From assembly GCA_938041275.1 (NCBI GenBank), contig CALISH010000086.1, forward strand, positions 1-15,321: a stretch of 15,321 nt of DNA, read 5' to 3'. The stretch is from an uncultured Solobacterium sp. (GTDB taxonomy: Bacteria; Bacillota_I; Bacilli_A; Erysipelotrichales; Erysipelotrichaceae). Positions 1 through 6,041 of this stretch are shown here, in pieces (the stretch's first letter is position 1; the number at the start of each line of letters is the position of its first letter). Below the pieces are notes generated by a model. It did no database searches. It was given only the letters and a program-made list of their open reading frames with translations, and was not told the origin of the DNA. The position numbers and the translations under genes were made by a program.

Positions 1-123
1 ATGAGAATGATACTATCCTAAAATAGCTTTATATGGGACAGGTTGTTTTTAGTGCGCCCAAAATAGATATAAAACATCTACTTTTATACTGTTTTACATA
101 AACATATGAAAAAGGCACAAGAA

Positions 124-180
124 AAGAGGCTGCACACCTCAAGTAAATCTATAAAATTTACTTAATCGTTACAGCCCCTT
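124..180. other. Nested hairpins in the region upstream of the flavoenzyme gene
   Basis: Bases 1-229 hold no gene I can support; all three + frames hit a stop within the first 27 bases. Inside it, AAGAGGCTG (124-132) can pair with CAGCCCCTT (172-180) with one mismatch, enclosing a perfect 8-bp hairpin AAGTAAAT (141-148) / ATTTACTT (156-163). A competing short stem GAGG (126-129) / CCTC (137-140) uses the same left arm. Read on the - strand the outer stem is followed directly by a T-rich run, so it may be a terminator for that strand or the end of an upstream gene. Read on the + strand it could be a structured leader, because a TATACT box lies at 85-90. It matches no riboswitch class I know. 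Confidence 0.35.
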
Positions 181-229
181 AAATTCTCTTTTTGTGATAT
201 TTTTATCAAGTAAACAAAGGGAGAAAACT

Positions 230-2092
230 ATGAATAAACGTTTATTTGCGGCATGCTTAAGCGTAGGTATGCTACTAGCTGGATGCTCAGCCAAGAAGAG
301 TACTACTGTAAAAGATGGTACTTATGAGGAAACAGTTGATGGACGTAACGGAAAGGTTACAGTAAGCACAACAATTTCTTCGGGAAAGATTACAAATGTA
401 GAAGTTAAGGATAATGAAGAGACACCAGAAATTGCTGGTACTGCAATTACAGAGTTGCCAAAGAAGATTGTTGAAAAGAACAGTCCTAATGTAGATGGGG
501 TAACTGGTGCGACAATCACTTCTGATGCGATTAAGGAAGCAGTTAAGAATGCGATTAAGACTGCTGGTGGTGATCCTGATTCATTTGGTAGTGATAGTGC
601 ACAAGCATCTGAATCAAAGACTGAAAAATTAACTGCTGATGTAGTTGTTATTGGTGCAGGTGGTGCAGGTATTACTGCCGCATTAACAGCTCAACAAAAT
701 GGCGCAAAGGTTATCTTACTTGAAAAGTCTGCGAATATTGGTGGTGTGTCTGTTATTGCGGGTGGACCAATGGGTATCAACTCTAAAGAACAAAAAGAAG
801 CAGGTGTAGCAGGTACATTTACAACACAGGAAGTACTTGCACATTGGCAATCCTATAACTGTTGGATGGATGATGGACAGTTATTCTATAACATCGCTAA
901 CCGCTCTGGTGAAACAATTGACTGGTTAGAAGAAAATGGTATGGACCTTGTATATGTTGGTAATGAACAGGCAGCACATGCAAATGGTTTCCCAACATAT
1001 CATGCATATGCAGACCAATCAAATAAGCTTGGTTACTATCAGGCTCTATTAAAGCAGTTTGAAAATGCAGGTGGTAAGATTTACTACCAAACTCCTGCAG
1101 TAGAACTAAAGTCAGAAGATAATAAGATTACAGGTGTTGTAGCGAAGTCTTCTGATACAACATATGAAATTTCATGTGACACTGCTGTACTTGCAACGGG
1201 TGGTTTTGGTGCTAATGCTGATGTTATTGAAAAGGAAGTTGGTTTCCCACTCGTTACATTTACTACAGGTACACAAACAGGTGATGGCGCAACAATGTCA
1301 CAAGCAATTGGTGCTGGTAAGGGTAAGACAATCCAACAGTACCATGGTGTAACATCCTACTCTGGAATCGAACCTGGTTCTGGTAAAGATGAAATCGCAA
1401 AGGCAATCTATCTTGCGACAAGCATTTGGGTTAACCAACGTGGTTCTAGATTTGCGCCAGAAGATTTAAACTATGATACAGCGCTATCTTCAAATGCCGC
1501 TGCGACACAAGGTGAATACTATTTCTCAATTATGTCAGATGATATGGTAAAGAAAGTAGAGCAGGGTGGTTCTAAGGAATTGAATGTAGAAACAGCTGTT
1601 GGATACCAACCATCATTACCACTATTTAGTGTGAATGAACCATGGACAGAGTTTAGATCTGCACTAGAAGATGGTGTTAAAAACGGTACCGTGTTCAAGG
1701 GTGATACAGTGGAAGATCTTGCAAAGGCAATGGGTGTTGATGCCAATGCATTAAAGAAGACAATTAGTGCATACAATGCAGATTGTGCAAATGGATCGGA
1801 TGCAGTATACGGCAAAGATTCTAAGTACATGTTATCTCTAGGGGATGGTCCATACTATGCTGTTAAGGCAAGACCAGTATCCTTAGGTGGTATTGGTGGT
1901 GTACTTGTTAACTCTAATCTAGAAGTTATCAAGCAAGATGGAACAGTTATCGGTGGTCTATACACAGCTGGTAATGAAATTGCGGAAATCTATAACAACT
2001 CTTATCCACTCGTTGAAGGTGTTACATTAATGACAGCTCTAACAGGTGGAAGAATCTGTGGTGAAGCTGCAGCTGAATACGCAACAAAGTAA
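230..2092 (+). CDS. Exported lipoprotein FMN/FAD flavoenzyme, fumarate-reductase-like family, substrate unknown
   Basis: A 620-residue protein of the flavocytochrome c / urocanate reductase type that probably reduces a small organic acceptor outside the membrane. The start at 230 is chosen because AAAGGGAG (216-223) sits 6 bases upstream and because it begins a lipoprotein signal (MNKR, hydrophobic stretch, lipobox LLAGC with Cys19). An earlier in-frame ATG at 194 would bury that signal. Residues about 22-110 form an FMN-binding domain with the flavinylation motif D89-GVTGAT, so FMN is probably attached to Thr95 by an ApbE transferase encoded elsewhere. Residues about 135-620 are an FAD_binding_2 reductase with GAGGAG at 142-147, Glu165, TGDG at 350-353 and a C-terminal TGGRICGE. 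By eye, the fumarate reductase catalytic Arg position is Tyr394 (AIYLATSIWVN), and the later substrate His and Arg positions also look lost, so I would not name it fumarate or urocanate reductase. The next gene is a probable regulator. Family is secure; substrate is open. Confidence 0.93.
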   Translation: MNKRLFAACLSVGMLLAGCSAKKSTTVKDGTYEETVDGRNGKVTVSTTISSGKITNVEVKDNEETPEIAGTAITELPKKIVEKNSPNVDGVTGATITSDAIKEAVKNAIKTAGGDPDSFGSDSAQASESKTEKLTADVVVIGAGGAGITAALTAQQNGAKVILLEKSANIGGVSVIAGGPMGINSKEQKEAGVAGTFTTQEVLAHWQSYNCWMDDGQLFYNIANRSGETIDWLEENGMDLVYVGNEQAAHANGFPTYHAYADQSNKLGYYQALLKQFENAGGKIYYQTPAVELKSEDNKITGVVAKSSDTTYEISCDTAVLATGGFGANADVIEKEVGFPLVTFTTGTQTGDGATMSQAIGAGKGKTIQQYHGVTSYSGIEPGSGKDEIAKAIYLATSIWVNQRGSRFAPEDLNYDTALSSNAAATQGEYYFSIMSDDMVKKVEQGGSKELNVETAVGYQPSLPLFSVNEPWTEFRSALEDGVKNGTVFKGDTVEDLAKAMGVDANALKKTISAYNADCANGSDAVYGKDSKYMLSLGDGPYYAVKARPVSLGGIGGVLVNSNLEVIKQDGTVIGGLYTAGNEIAEIYNNSYPLVEGVTLMTALTGGRICGEAAAEYATK

Positions 2093-2101
2093 TCCCTCTT
2101 G

Positions 2102-2128
2102 GGAGAAATCGTAAGATTTCTCCTTTTT
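2102..2128 (+). terminator. Intrinsic terminator after the flavoenzyme gene
   Basis: A perfect 9-bp stem GGAGAAATC / GATTTCTCC with loop GTAA is followed by five T. It begins 10 bases after the stop codon at 2090-2092 and separates the flavoenzyme from the regulator gene, which must use its own promoter or read-through. Confidence 0.93.
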
Positions 2129-2146
2129 AAGTGTTAAGATAGGAGT

Positions 2147-3256
2147 ATGAGAAAAGAAGAATTATTTGATTTGGTGAGTGATTGTGCAACACTAGAAATC
2201 TTTGTAGCAAAGGCTGCGAAGTTAGTTCAAAATCCGATTTGGATTATGGATGATGGATATCAATTAGTAACCTGTTCTAAAGTACCAGATGCTTATCCAT
2301 ATTTATCATTTTTACAAGATACAAAACTAAAACGAAGCTTTGTGAATCGATTGATAGAACGAGGACTTCTCAATGAGAATGGTATTCAAAAACCATTGCA
2401 TATATTCGATACAGAGTATCAAAGAGATGTTTATGTAATCGATATTTTTGCAAAGAAGAAGTCGATTGGAAAACTAACGGTTGCGGTGGAAAATGAAATT
2501 AGTGAAGAAGATGTTAAATTACTTGCGGATGCTGCATCTATCTATTTACGTCATCAATTAACAAATTATGGATCGAAGCGTGAACAAGCATTTACCTTGC
2601 TGCTACAAAAAGATGAAGAGAGTCAATCGTTAGGACTGCAATTACTACAAGAGACTGGTTATCTCGTTAAAGGTACTTACATGCTTGCATATATTGATAC
2701 TACAATTGCAAATCGTATTACTGTATTGCGTTCTTTCTTAAGTGAGATACAGAAGAGTGATGTAAACCTATTAGGTGGTATTGTGAATGAACAGTGTTAT
2801 CTTTTATTGGCGAGCACAAAGCATATTGATTTAAAACAATACCCAAATATTCATGTTGGATATAGTATGCAGTTTGAAAAACTTCATCATCTTGATGGAT
2901 ACGCAAGACAGGCAGAATATGCAGCTAGTAAGGCAAAGGGAAAAGAGGCCAACTTCCAAAATCTAGTTGATTCCTATTTGCATAGCCAATTAGAAAAACA
3001 ATTACCACTAGATACATTGGTTGACTTAAAGATACAAAAACTCATTGCGTATGATCGTAAGTATGAGACGAAGTATTACGAGACATTGTGTATGTATGTT
3101 AACTCACAATACTCAAAACAGAAGACAGCAGAAGGGCTCTATATTCATCTGAATACCGTTAAGTATCGTCTTCAGCAGATTGAAAAACTATTTGATATCG
3201 ATTTTGAAAAAGATGAGAAATTGATACGTTTGGCAATGTTAGTGCATCACGTTTAA
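2147..3256 (+). CDS. PucR/CdaR-type transcriptional regulator
   Basis: A 369-residue protein ending in a PucR C-terminal helix-turn-helix (HTH_30). The segment from about residue 310 contains a long helix, then KTAEGLYIHLNTVKYRLQQI and LFDIDFEKDEKLIRLAML, which is the hallmark of this family. The N-terminal half (about 1-135) looks like a GAF/PAS-like sensor (PIWIMDDGYQLV, then IGKLTVAVENEISEEDVKLL), and the middle is GGDEF-like or degenerate, as in other PucR/CdaR proteins. Such regulators commonly activate adjacent catabolic or respiratory genes, so the flavoenzyme just upstream is the likely target; that is an inference from position. The start is imperfect: AGGAG (2141-2145) lies only one base before ATG 2147, closer than a normal ribosome site. 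A TAAGAT box at 2135-2140 would fit a nearly leaderless message instead. No later start with a good ribosome site was found. Confidence 0.85.
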   Translation: MRKEELFDLVSDCATLEIFVAKAAKLVQNPIWIMDDGYQLVTCSKVPDAYPYLSFLQDTKLKRSFVNRLIERGLLNENGIQKPLHIFDTEYQRDVYVIDIFAKKKSIGKLTVAVENEISEEDVKLLADAASIYLRHQLTNYGSKREQAFTLLLQKDEESQSLGLQLLQETGYLVKGTYMLAYIDTTIANRITVLRSFLSEIQKSDVNLLGGIVNEQCYLLLASTKHIDLKQYPNIHVGYSMQFEKLHHLDGYARQAEYAASKAKGKEANFQNLVDSYLHSQLEKQLPLDTLVDLKIQKLIAYDRKYETKYYETLCMYVNSQYSKQKTAEGLYIHLNTVKYRLQQIEKLFDIDFEKDEKLIRLAMLVHHV

Positions 3257-3269
3257 TTTCTTATTGCGT

Positions 3270-3302
3270 TTGACTTTTCAAATCAGAAAAAAGAAGTATA
3301 CT
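3270..3302 (+). promoter_or_regulatory. Candidate promoter of the Cys-rich protein gene
   Basis: TATACT at 3297-3302 is a good -10 box. The best -35-like hexamer, TTGACT at 3270-3275, is 21 bases away, longer than the usual 17, so the -35 assignment is weak. The start of transcription would fall near 3309, directly at the palindrome beginning at 3312. Confidence 0.5.
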
Positions 3303-3311
3303 ATTAATGTG

Positions 3312-3329
3312 TTAGTTATAGTTAACTAA
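3312..3329 (+). promoter_or_regulatory. Palindromic operator, resembling DtxR-family metal-regulator boxes
   Basis: TTAGTTA (3312-3318), a 4-base centre TAGT, then TAACTAA (3323-3329) form a perfect 7-bp inverted repeat of 18 bases. It lies just downstream of the -10 box and touches the ribosome site AAGGAG (3329-3334), a placement suited to repression. The outer TTAG...CTAA resembles operators of DtxR/IdeR-type metal-dependent repressors, and the gene behind it belongs to a ferrous-iron-linked family. The identity of the repressor is an inference. Confidence 0.5.
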
Positions 3330-3341
3330 AGGAGCATTTAT

Positions 3342-3554
3342 ATGAATATTTCAACATTCTTAGTATTAATGGTCGTTGTTGTAATCGTTGCATTCGATAT
3401 TCGTTATGTAATGAAGAACGGAGTAAGCTCCTGTAGTGGAGATTGTAGTTCTGGCTGTCATTCTTCCTGTAGATGGGTAGGAGACATCAAAAAGGCACAA
3501 CGCAATATCCGTATTCAAAATAAGATTAAGTCCTTGTTAGGATTATCGAAGTAA
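3342..3554 (+). CDS. FeoB-associated Cys-rich membrane protein
   Basis: A 70-residue protein with one N-terminal membrane segment (about residues 3-24) followed by a cysteine cluster, CSGDCSSGCHSSC, in which Cys31, 35, 39 and 43 are evenly spaced four apart. This arrangement matches the FeoB_associated family, small proteins usually encoded beside the ferrous iron transporter genes feoA and feoB and thought to help iron handling at the membrane. Residues about 46-70 form a basic tail (KKAQRNIRIQNKIK) that looks longer than in typical members. AAGGAG at 3329-3334 lies 7 bases before the ATG. The palindrome upstream suggests metal control. There is no feoA or feoB in the window, so the gene stands alone here with its own terminator. 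Confidence 0.8.
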   Translation: MNISTFLVLMVVVVIVAFDIRYVMKNGVSSCSGDCSSGCHSSCRWVGDIKKAQRNIRIQNKIKSLLGLSK

Positions 3555-3559
3555 TCTAT

Positions 3560-3580
3560 AAGTCACTAAGGTGGCTTTTT
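3560..3580 (+). terminator. Intrinsic terminator after the Cys-rich protein gene
   Basis: AAGTCAC (3560-3566) pairs with GTGGCTT (3571-3577), including one G-T pair, around the loop TAAG. The stem runs into five T (3576-3580). Confidence 0.8.
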
Positions 3581-3590
3581 CTTTATAATC

Positions 3591-3638
3591 AATGTTGTAA
3601 ATATGCGTACTAGATAATATAAGCGTATTTACAACATT
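3591..3638 (+). promoter_or_regulatory. Promoter enclosed by a 13-bp inverted repeat, upstream of the AbiEi-like gene
   Basis: AATGTTGTAAATA (3591-3603) and TATTTACAACATT (3626-3638) are perfect inverted copies 22 bases apart. A sigma-A-type promoter lies within: TTGTAA at 3595-3600 inside the left arm, a 17-base spacer, and TATAAG at 3618-3623. The expected transcription start falls in the right arm. AbiEi antitoxins studied in other bacteria repress their own operons by binding inverted repeats in the promoter, so this is a likely autoregulatory operator. Confidence 0.72.
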
Positions 3639-3652
3639 AAATGGAGACAAAA

Positions 3653-4246
3653 ATGGATTATAAAAAGAAGATACGAGAAAAGATCGAAAAAAAAGGTGGA
3701 TTTATTACAAGTGGTGAACTAGTGAATTCTAATATCCCAACTATATATTTAACTAGAATGGTTGAAGCAGGAGAATTAGTTCGCGAAGAAAGAGGAGTAT
3801 ATCTTTCAACAAAAGGTGATTATGACGAGTATTATTTCTTTCAAAATAAGTATAAAGTTGCAATCTACTCGTATGTATCTGCTTTGTATCTATTTCAATT
3901 TACAGATATCATTCCATCAGAATTAGAAGTAACAGTATACAAAGGATATAATGCAAGCCGTATTCAACGTGATAAAAGAGTTCATTATGTGAATAAAGAT
4001 ATATATGAACTAGGTATTATTCAATGTAAAACGACTTATGGAAACAAGGTAAATGTCTATGATTTAGAAAGAACGGTTTGTGATTTTGTGAAAAATAGAA
4101 ATAAAGTCGAGGCTGAGTTATTTTCGAAAATAATAACAAGATATGCTCGTTATCGTAATAAAGATTTTAATAAGTTGTATACATACGCAGAAAAGATGAA
4201 TATCTACGATAAAGTGAAAGATATTTTTGGAATTATTGGTATCTAA
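3653..4246 (+). CDS. AbiEi-type antitoxin / transcriptional repressor, without a toxin partner
   Basis: A 197-residue protein matching the type IV AbiEi antitoxin family. Residues 1-55 form a winged helix (GGFITSGELVNSNIPTIYLT, then GELVREERGVYLS). The remainder is the AbiEi C-terminal domain, with VYDLERTVCDFVKNRNKVEAELF near 135-157 as the recognisable core. The start at 3653 is chosen because GGAG (3643-3646) lies 6 bases upstream; ATG 3641 would overlap that ribosome site and has none of its own. In AbiE systems this gene normally abuts or overlaps abiEii, a nucleotidyltransferase toxin. Here the following 155 bases contain no such frame or remnant. It may be an orphan antitoxin, a leftover of a lost system, or a repressor now serving itself or another locus. 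The gene looks more AT-rich than its neighbours, consistent with acquisition by transfer. Confidence 0.85.
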   Translation: MDYKKKIREKIEKKGGFITSGELVNSNIPTIYLTRMVEAGELVREERGVYLSTKGDYDEYYFFQNKYKVAIYSYVSALYLFQFTDIIPSELEVTVYKGYNASRIQRDKRVHYVNKDIYELGIIQCKTTYGNKVNVYDLERTVCDFVKNRNKVEAELFSKIITRYARYRNKDFNKLYTYAEKMNIYDKVKDIFGIIGI

Positions 4247-4401
4247 ATGATAATGTTGATTGGTTTCAACTATTTGCTTATTTGTTAATCTAGTTATTTG
4301 CTTTCTTGAAAGCTATCATAGATAGGTGTAGGCTATAAGTAGACGTTTTAACAACAATAATCACCAACCAAAATGATTCATAATTATTAACGGAGTAGAA
4401 G

Positions 4402-5538
4402 ATGAAACAGAATACAAAATTATTGCATGGTTACACCGTATTGGATCAATATACTGGTGCTGCCAGTATACCAATCTATCAAACATCCACGTTTCATAAT
4501 ACAGAGTTGTATTGTGATGAACAGAAGTATTTGTACACCCGTTTCTCCAATCCGACGATTGATGCATTAGAAGATGGTCTTCGTTGTATTGAGAATGCCA
4601 AATATGCATTAAGTTTTAGTTCCGGTATGAGTGCAATATCGAATGTTTTGATGTTGTTAAATGCTGGAGAACATGTCATCCTTCCAAAGGAAGTGTATGG
4701 TGGTACTTGTCAATTTGCGACGAAGATTCTACCGCGCTATCAAATTTCAGTTAGTTTTATGGATATGGCAAATCTTGATGAGATAGAAAATGCGATTACA
4801 GATAAGACACGCATGATTTATATTGAGACACCCTCCAATCCTTTACTAAAGGTATGTGATGTTCGTGCAATCGTATCCATTGCAAAAAAGAATGGACTGA
4901 TTGCGGTAGCCGATAACACCTTTATGACAACGCTATTTCAAGATACACTTGCGTTAGGTGTTGATATCGTTGTAGAGAGTGCTACGAAGTTTATCAATGG
5001 TCATAGTGATGTAGTGGCTGGTGTTGTTGCGACAAATAATGAAGAATACTATAAACAGTTAGTTCTATTCCGGAAGAATTTTGGTGGTATTTTGGGTGTT
5101 GAAGATGCTTGGCTCATTATGCGTGGTATGAAGACGATGGGTTTACGTATGAAACAGTCTTCTGAAAATGCACAGGCAATCGCGGAATTCTTACACAACC
5201 ATCCAAAGATCAAACAAGTGTATTATCCAGGTTTAGATTCTCATCCTGGTCATGATATTCATATGTCACAAGCCAAGTGTGGTGGCGCAGTATTATCATT
5301 CTCTCTAGCGAGTAAAGATGATTTGATGTCTTTTACAAGGAAGGTTAAGATTCCAATTCTAGCAGTCAGTCTTGGTGGTGTTGAATCAATTTTATCTCAT
5401 CCTGCAACGATGTCTCATGCTTGCTTAAGTGTGGAAGAGCGCTTAGAGCAGGGTGTCACCGATGAACTTTTGCGCTTGTCTTGTGGAATCGAGGATATTA
5501 CAGATTTACTGGAAGACTTTAAGCAAGCACTGGAATAA
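4402..5538 (+). CDS. PLP-dependent trans-sulfuration enzyme (cystathionine beta-lyase / gamma-synthase family)
   Basis: A 378-residue, full-length Cys/Met-metabolism PLP enzyme that interconverts cystathionine, homocysteine, cysteine or methionine in the cytosol. Visible family features are YTRFSNPT (Tyr45 and Arg47 for the PLP phosphate), SSGMSAI near 73-79, VYG (Tyr99, stacking on the PLP ring), ADNTF with Asp171, SATKF with the PLP Schiff-base Lys196, SLGGVES, HPATMSHA, and the C-terminal LSCGIEDITDL. The SLGGVES/HPATMSHA segment occurs in both beta-lyases and gamma-lyases or synthases, so I give no gene symbol; cystathionine beta-lyase (metC) is the leading guess. GGAG (4392-4395) lies 6 bases before the ATG. 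The 155-base gap upstream (4247-4401) shows only a small hairpin CTATC/GATAG at 4313-4325. No S-box or T-box element is recognisable, so control of this sulfur gene is unclear. It forms a single-gene unit closed by a terminator. Confidence 0.93.
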   Translation: MKQNTKLLHGYTVLDQYTGAASIPIYQTSTFHNTELYCDEQKYLYTRFSNPTIDALEDGLRCIENAKYALSFSSGMSAISNVLMLLNAGEHVILPKEVYGGTCQFATKILPRYQISVSFMDMANLDEIENAITDKTRMIYIETPSNPLLKVCDVRAIVSIAKKNGLIAVADNTFMTTLFQDTLALGVDIVVESATKFINGHSDVVAGVVATNNEEYYKQLVLFRKNFGGILGVEDAWLIMRGMKTMGLRMKQSSENAQAIAEFLHNHPKIKQVYYPGLDSHPGHDIHMSQAKCGGAVLSFSLASKDDLMSFTRKVKIPILAVSLGGVESILSHPATMSHACLSVEERLEQGVTDELLRLSCGIEDITDLLEDFKQALE

Positions 5539-5546
5539 TGGAGAAA

Positions 5547-5570
5547 CATGCATAGTATTTTGTATGCATG
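5547..5570. repeat. 24-base palindrome between the trans-sulfuration gene and its terminator
   Basis: CATGCATA (5547-5554) and TATGCATG (5563-5570) are perfect inverted copies around GTATTTTG. No T-run follows, and a separate strong terminator comes 25 bases later, so this is not an obvious terminator. It may be a protein-binding site or an RNA 3'-end stem. Confidence 0.6.
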
Positions 5571-5594
5571 ATAAGATGTAAATATCAACTTTTG

Positions 5595-5622
5595 AATCGT
5601 TGAATCATTCAACGATTTTTTT
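5595..5622 (+). terminator. Intrinsic terminator after the trans-sulfuration gene
   Basis: A perfect 10-bp stem AATCGTTGAA / TTCAACGATT with a 3-base loop is followed by a run of seven T (5616-5622). Confidence 0.95.
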
Positions 5623-5670
5623 CGTGGGAAAGACAATAGAACAGTGTACATAGTTAATGGGGGGTGGATT

Positions 5671-5958
5671 ATGTTAAATACATTTGTGCTATTAGGAAAG
5701 GTGCATTCGTTACCTTTGATACAAGGGACGAATCTTTCAGAGAATCAATCAACGATAGAGATTGAGTGTCAACGTGCATTTACGGACAATGGAGTGATGT
5801 CTGACATTTTTACTGTGCGCCTGTGGCGTGGGATTGCGGAATCATGTAAGGCTGCGTGTAAGATTGGAACTGTCATTGCGATTAAGGGAAGAGTGGAAGT
5901 GAATCTACAGACGAAAGCGATGGAGTTGATTGCGGAAAAAGTTGAATTTATCCGATAA
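5671..5958 (+). CDS. Small SSB-like OB-fold protein lacking the acidic tail
   Basis: A 95-residue protein resembling the DNA-binding core of single-stranded DNA-binding protein: MLNTFVLLGKV at the start, a middle strand with FTVRLWRGIAESCK, then GTVIAIKGRVEV and a final LIAEKVEFI. The start at 5671 follows a G-rich ribosome site within 5659-5667; an in-frame ATG at 5644 has none. The protein stops where the OB fold ends, so it lacks the flexible linker and acidic DDIPF-type tip by which SSB recruits partners, and it is much shorter than a standard SSB of about 150-180 residues. It could be a second SSB paralogue, a PriB-like primosomal protein or a nucleic-acid-binding accessory. It lies 83 bases before ffh, where ylxM often sits in related genomes. 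Confidence 0.75.
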   Translation: MLNTFVLLGKVHSLPLIQGTNLSENQSTIEIECQRAFTDNGVMSDIFTVRLWRGIAESCKAACKIGTVIAIKGRVEVNLQTKAMELIAEKVEFIR

Positions 5959-6003
5959 GTAGAGAATTGGGACACTTCACTATATCTAAAGCAGAGATAA
6001 CTA

Positions 6004-6012
6004 TGATAAAAT
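6004..6012 (+). promoter_or_regulatory. Candidate extended -10 promoter for ffh
   Basis: TGATAAAAT is an extended -10 (TGn followed by TAAAAT, five of six consensus bases). No good -35 lies 17 bases upstream, which extended -10 promoters can tolerate. It would give a leader of about 23 bases before the ffh start. Confidence 0.5.
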
Positions 6013-6041
6013 AAGGGCGTTTGATAAAGTGAGGTATAAAT

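Noticed and set aside
1..123. Possible insertion-sequence end at the left edge
   Set aside because: No transposase fragment, terminal repeat pair or target duplication can be seen in the window.
194..229. Upstream in-frame ATG for the flavoenzyme
   Set aside because: It would place twelve polar residues before the lipoprotein signal, and AAAGGGAG is correctly placed only for ATG 230.
3641..3652. Upstream in-frame ATG for the AbiEi-like protein
   Set aside because: It overlaps the GGAG that serves ATG 3653 and has no ribosome site of its own.
4247..4401. Possible remnant of an AbiEii toxin gene
   Set aside because: Translation in all + frames gives short pieces with no nucleotidyltransferase motif; the ATG right after the stop opens only 13 codons.
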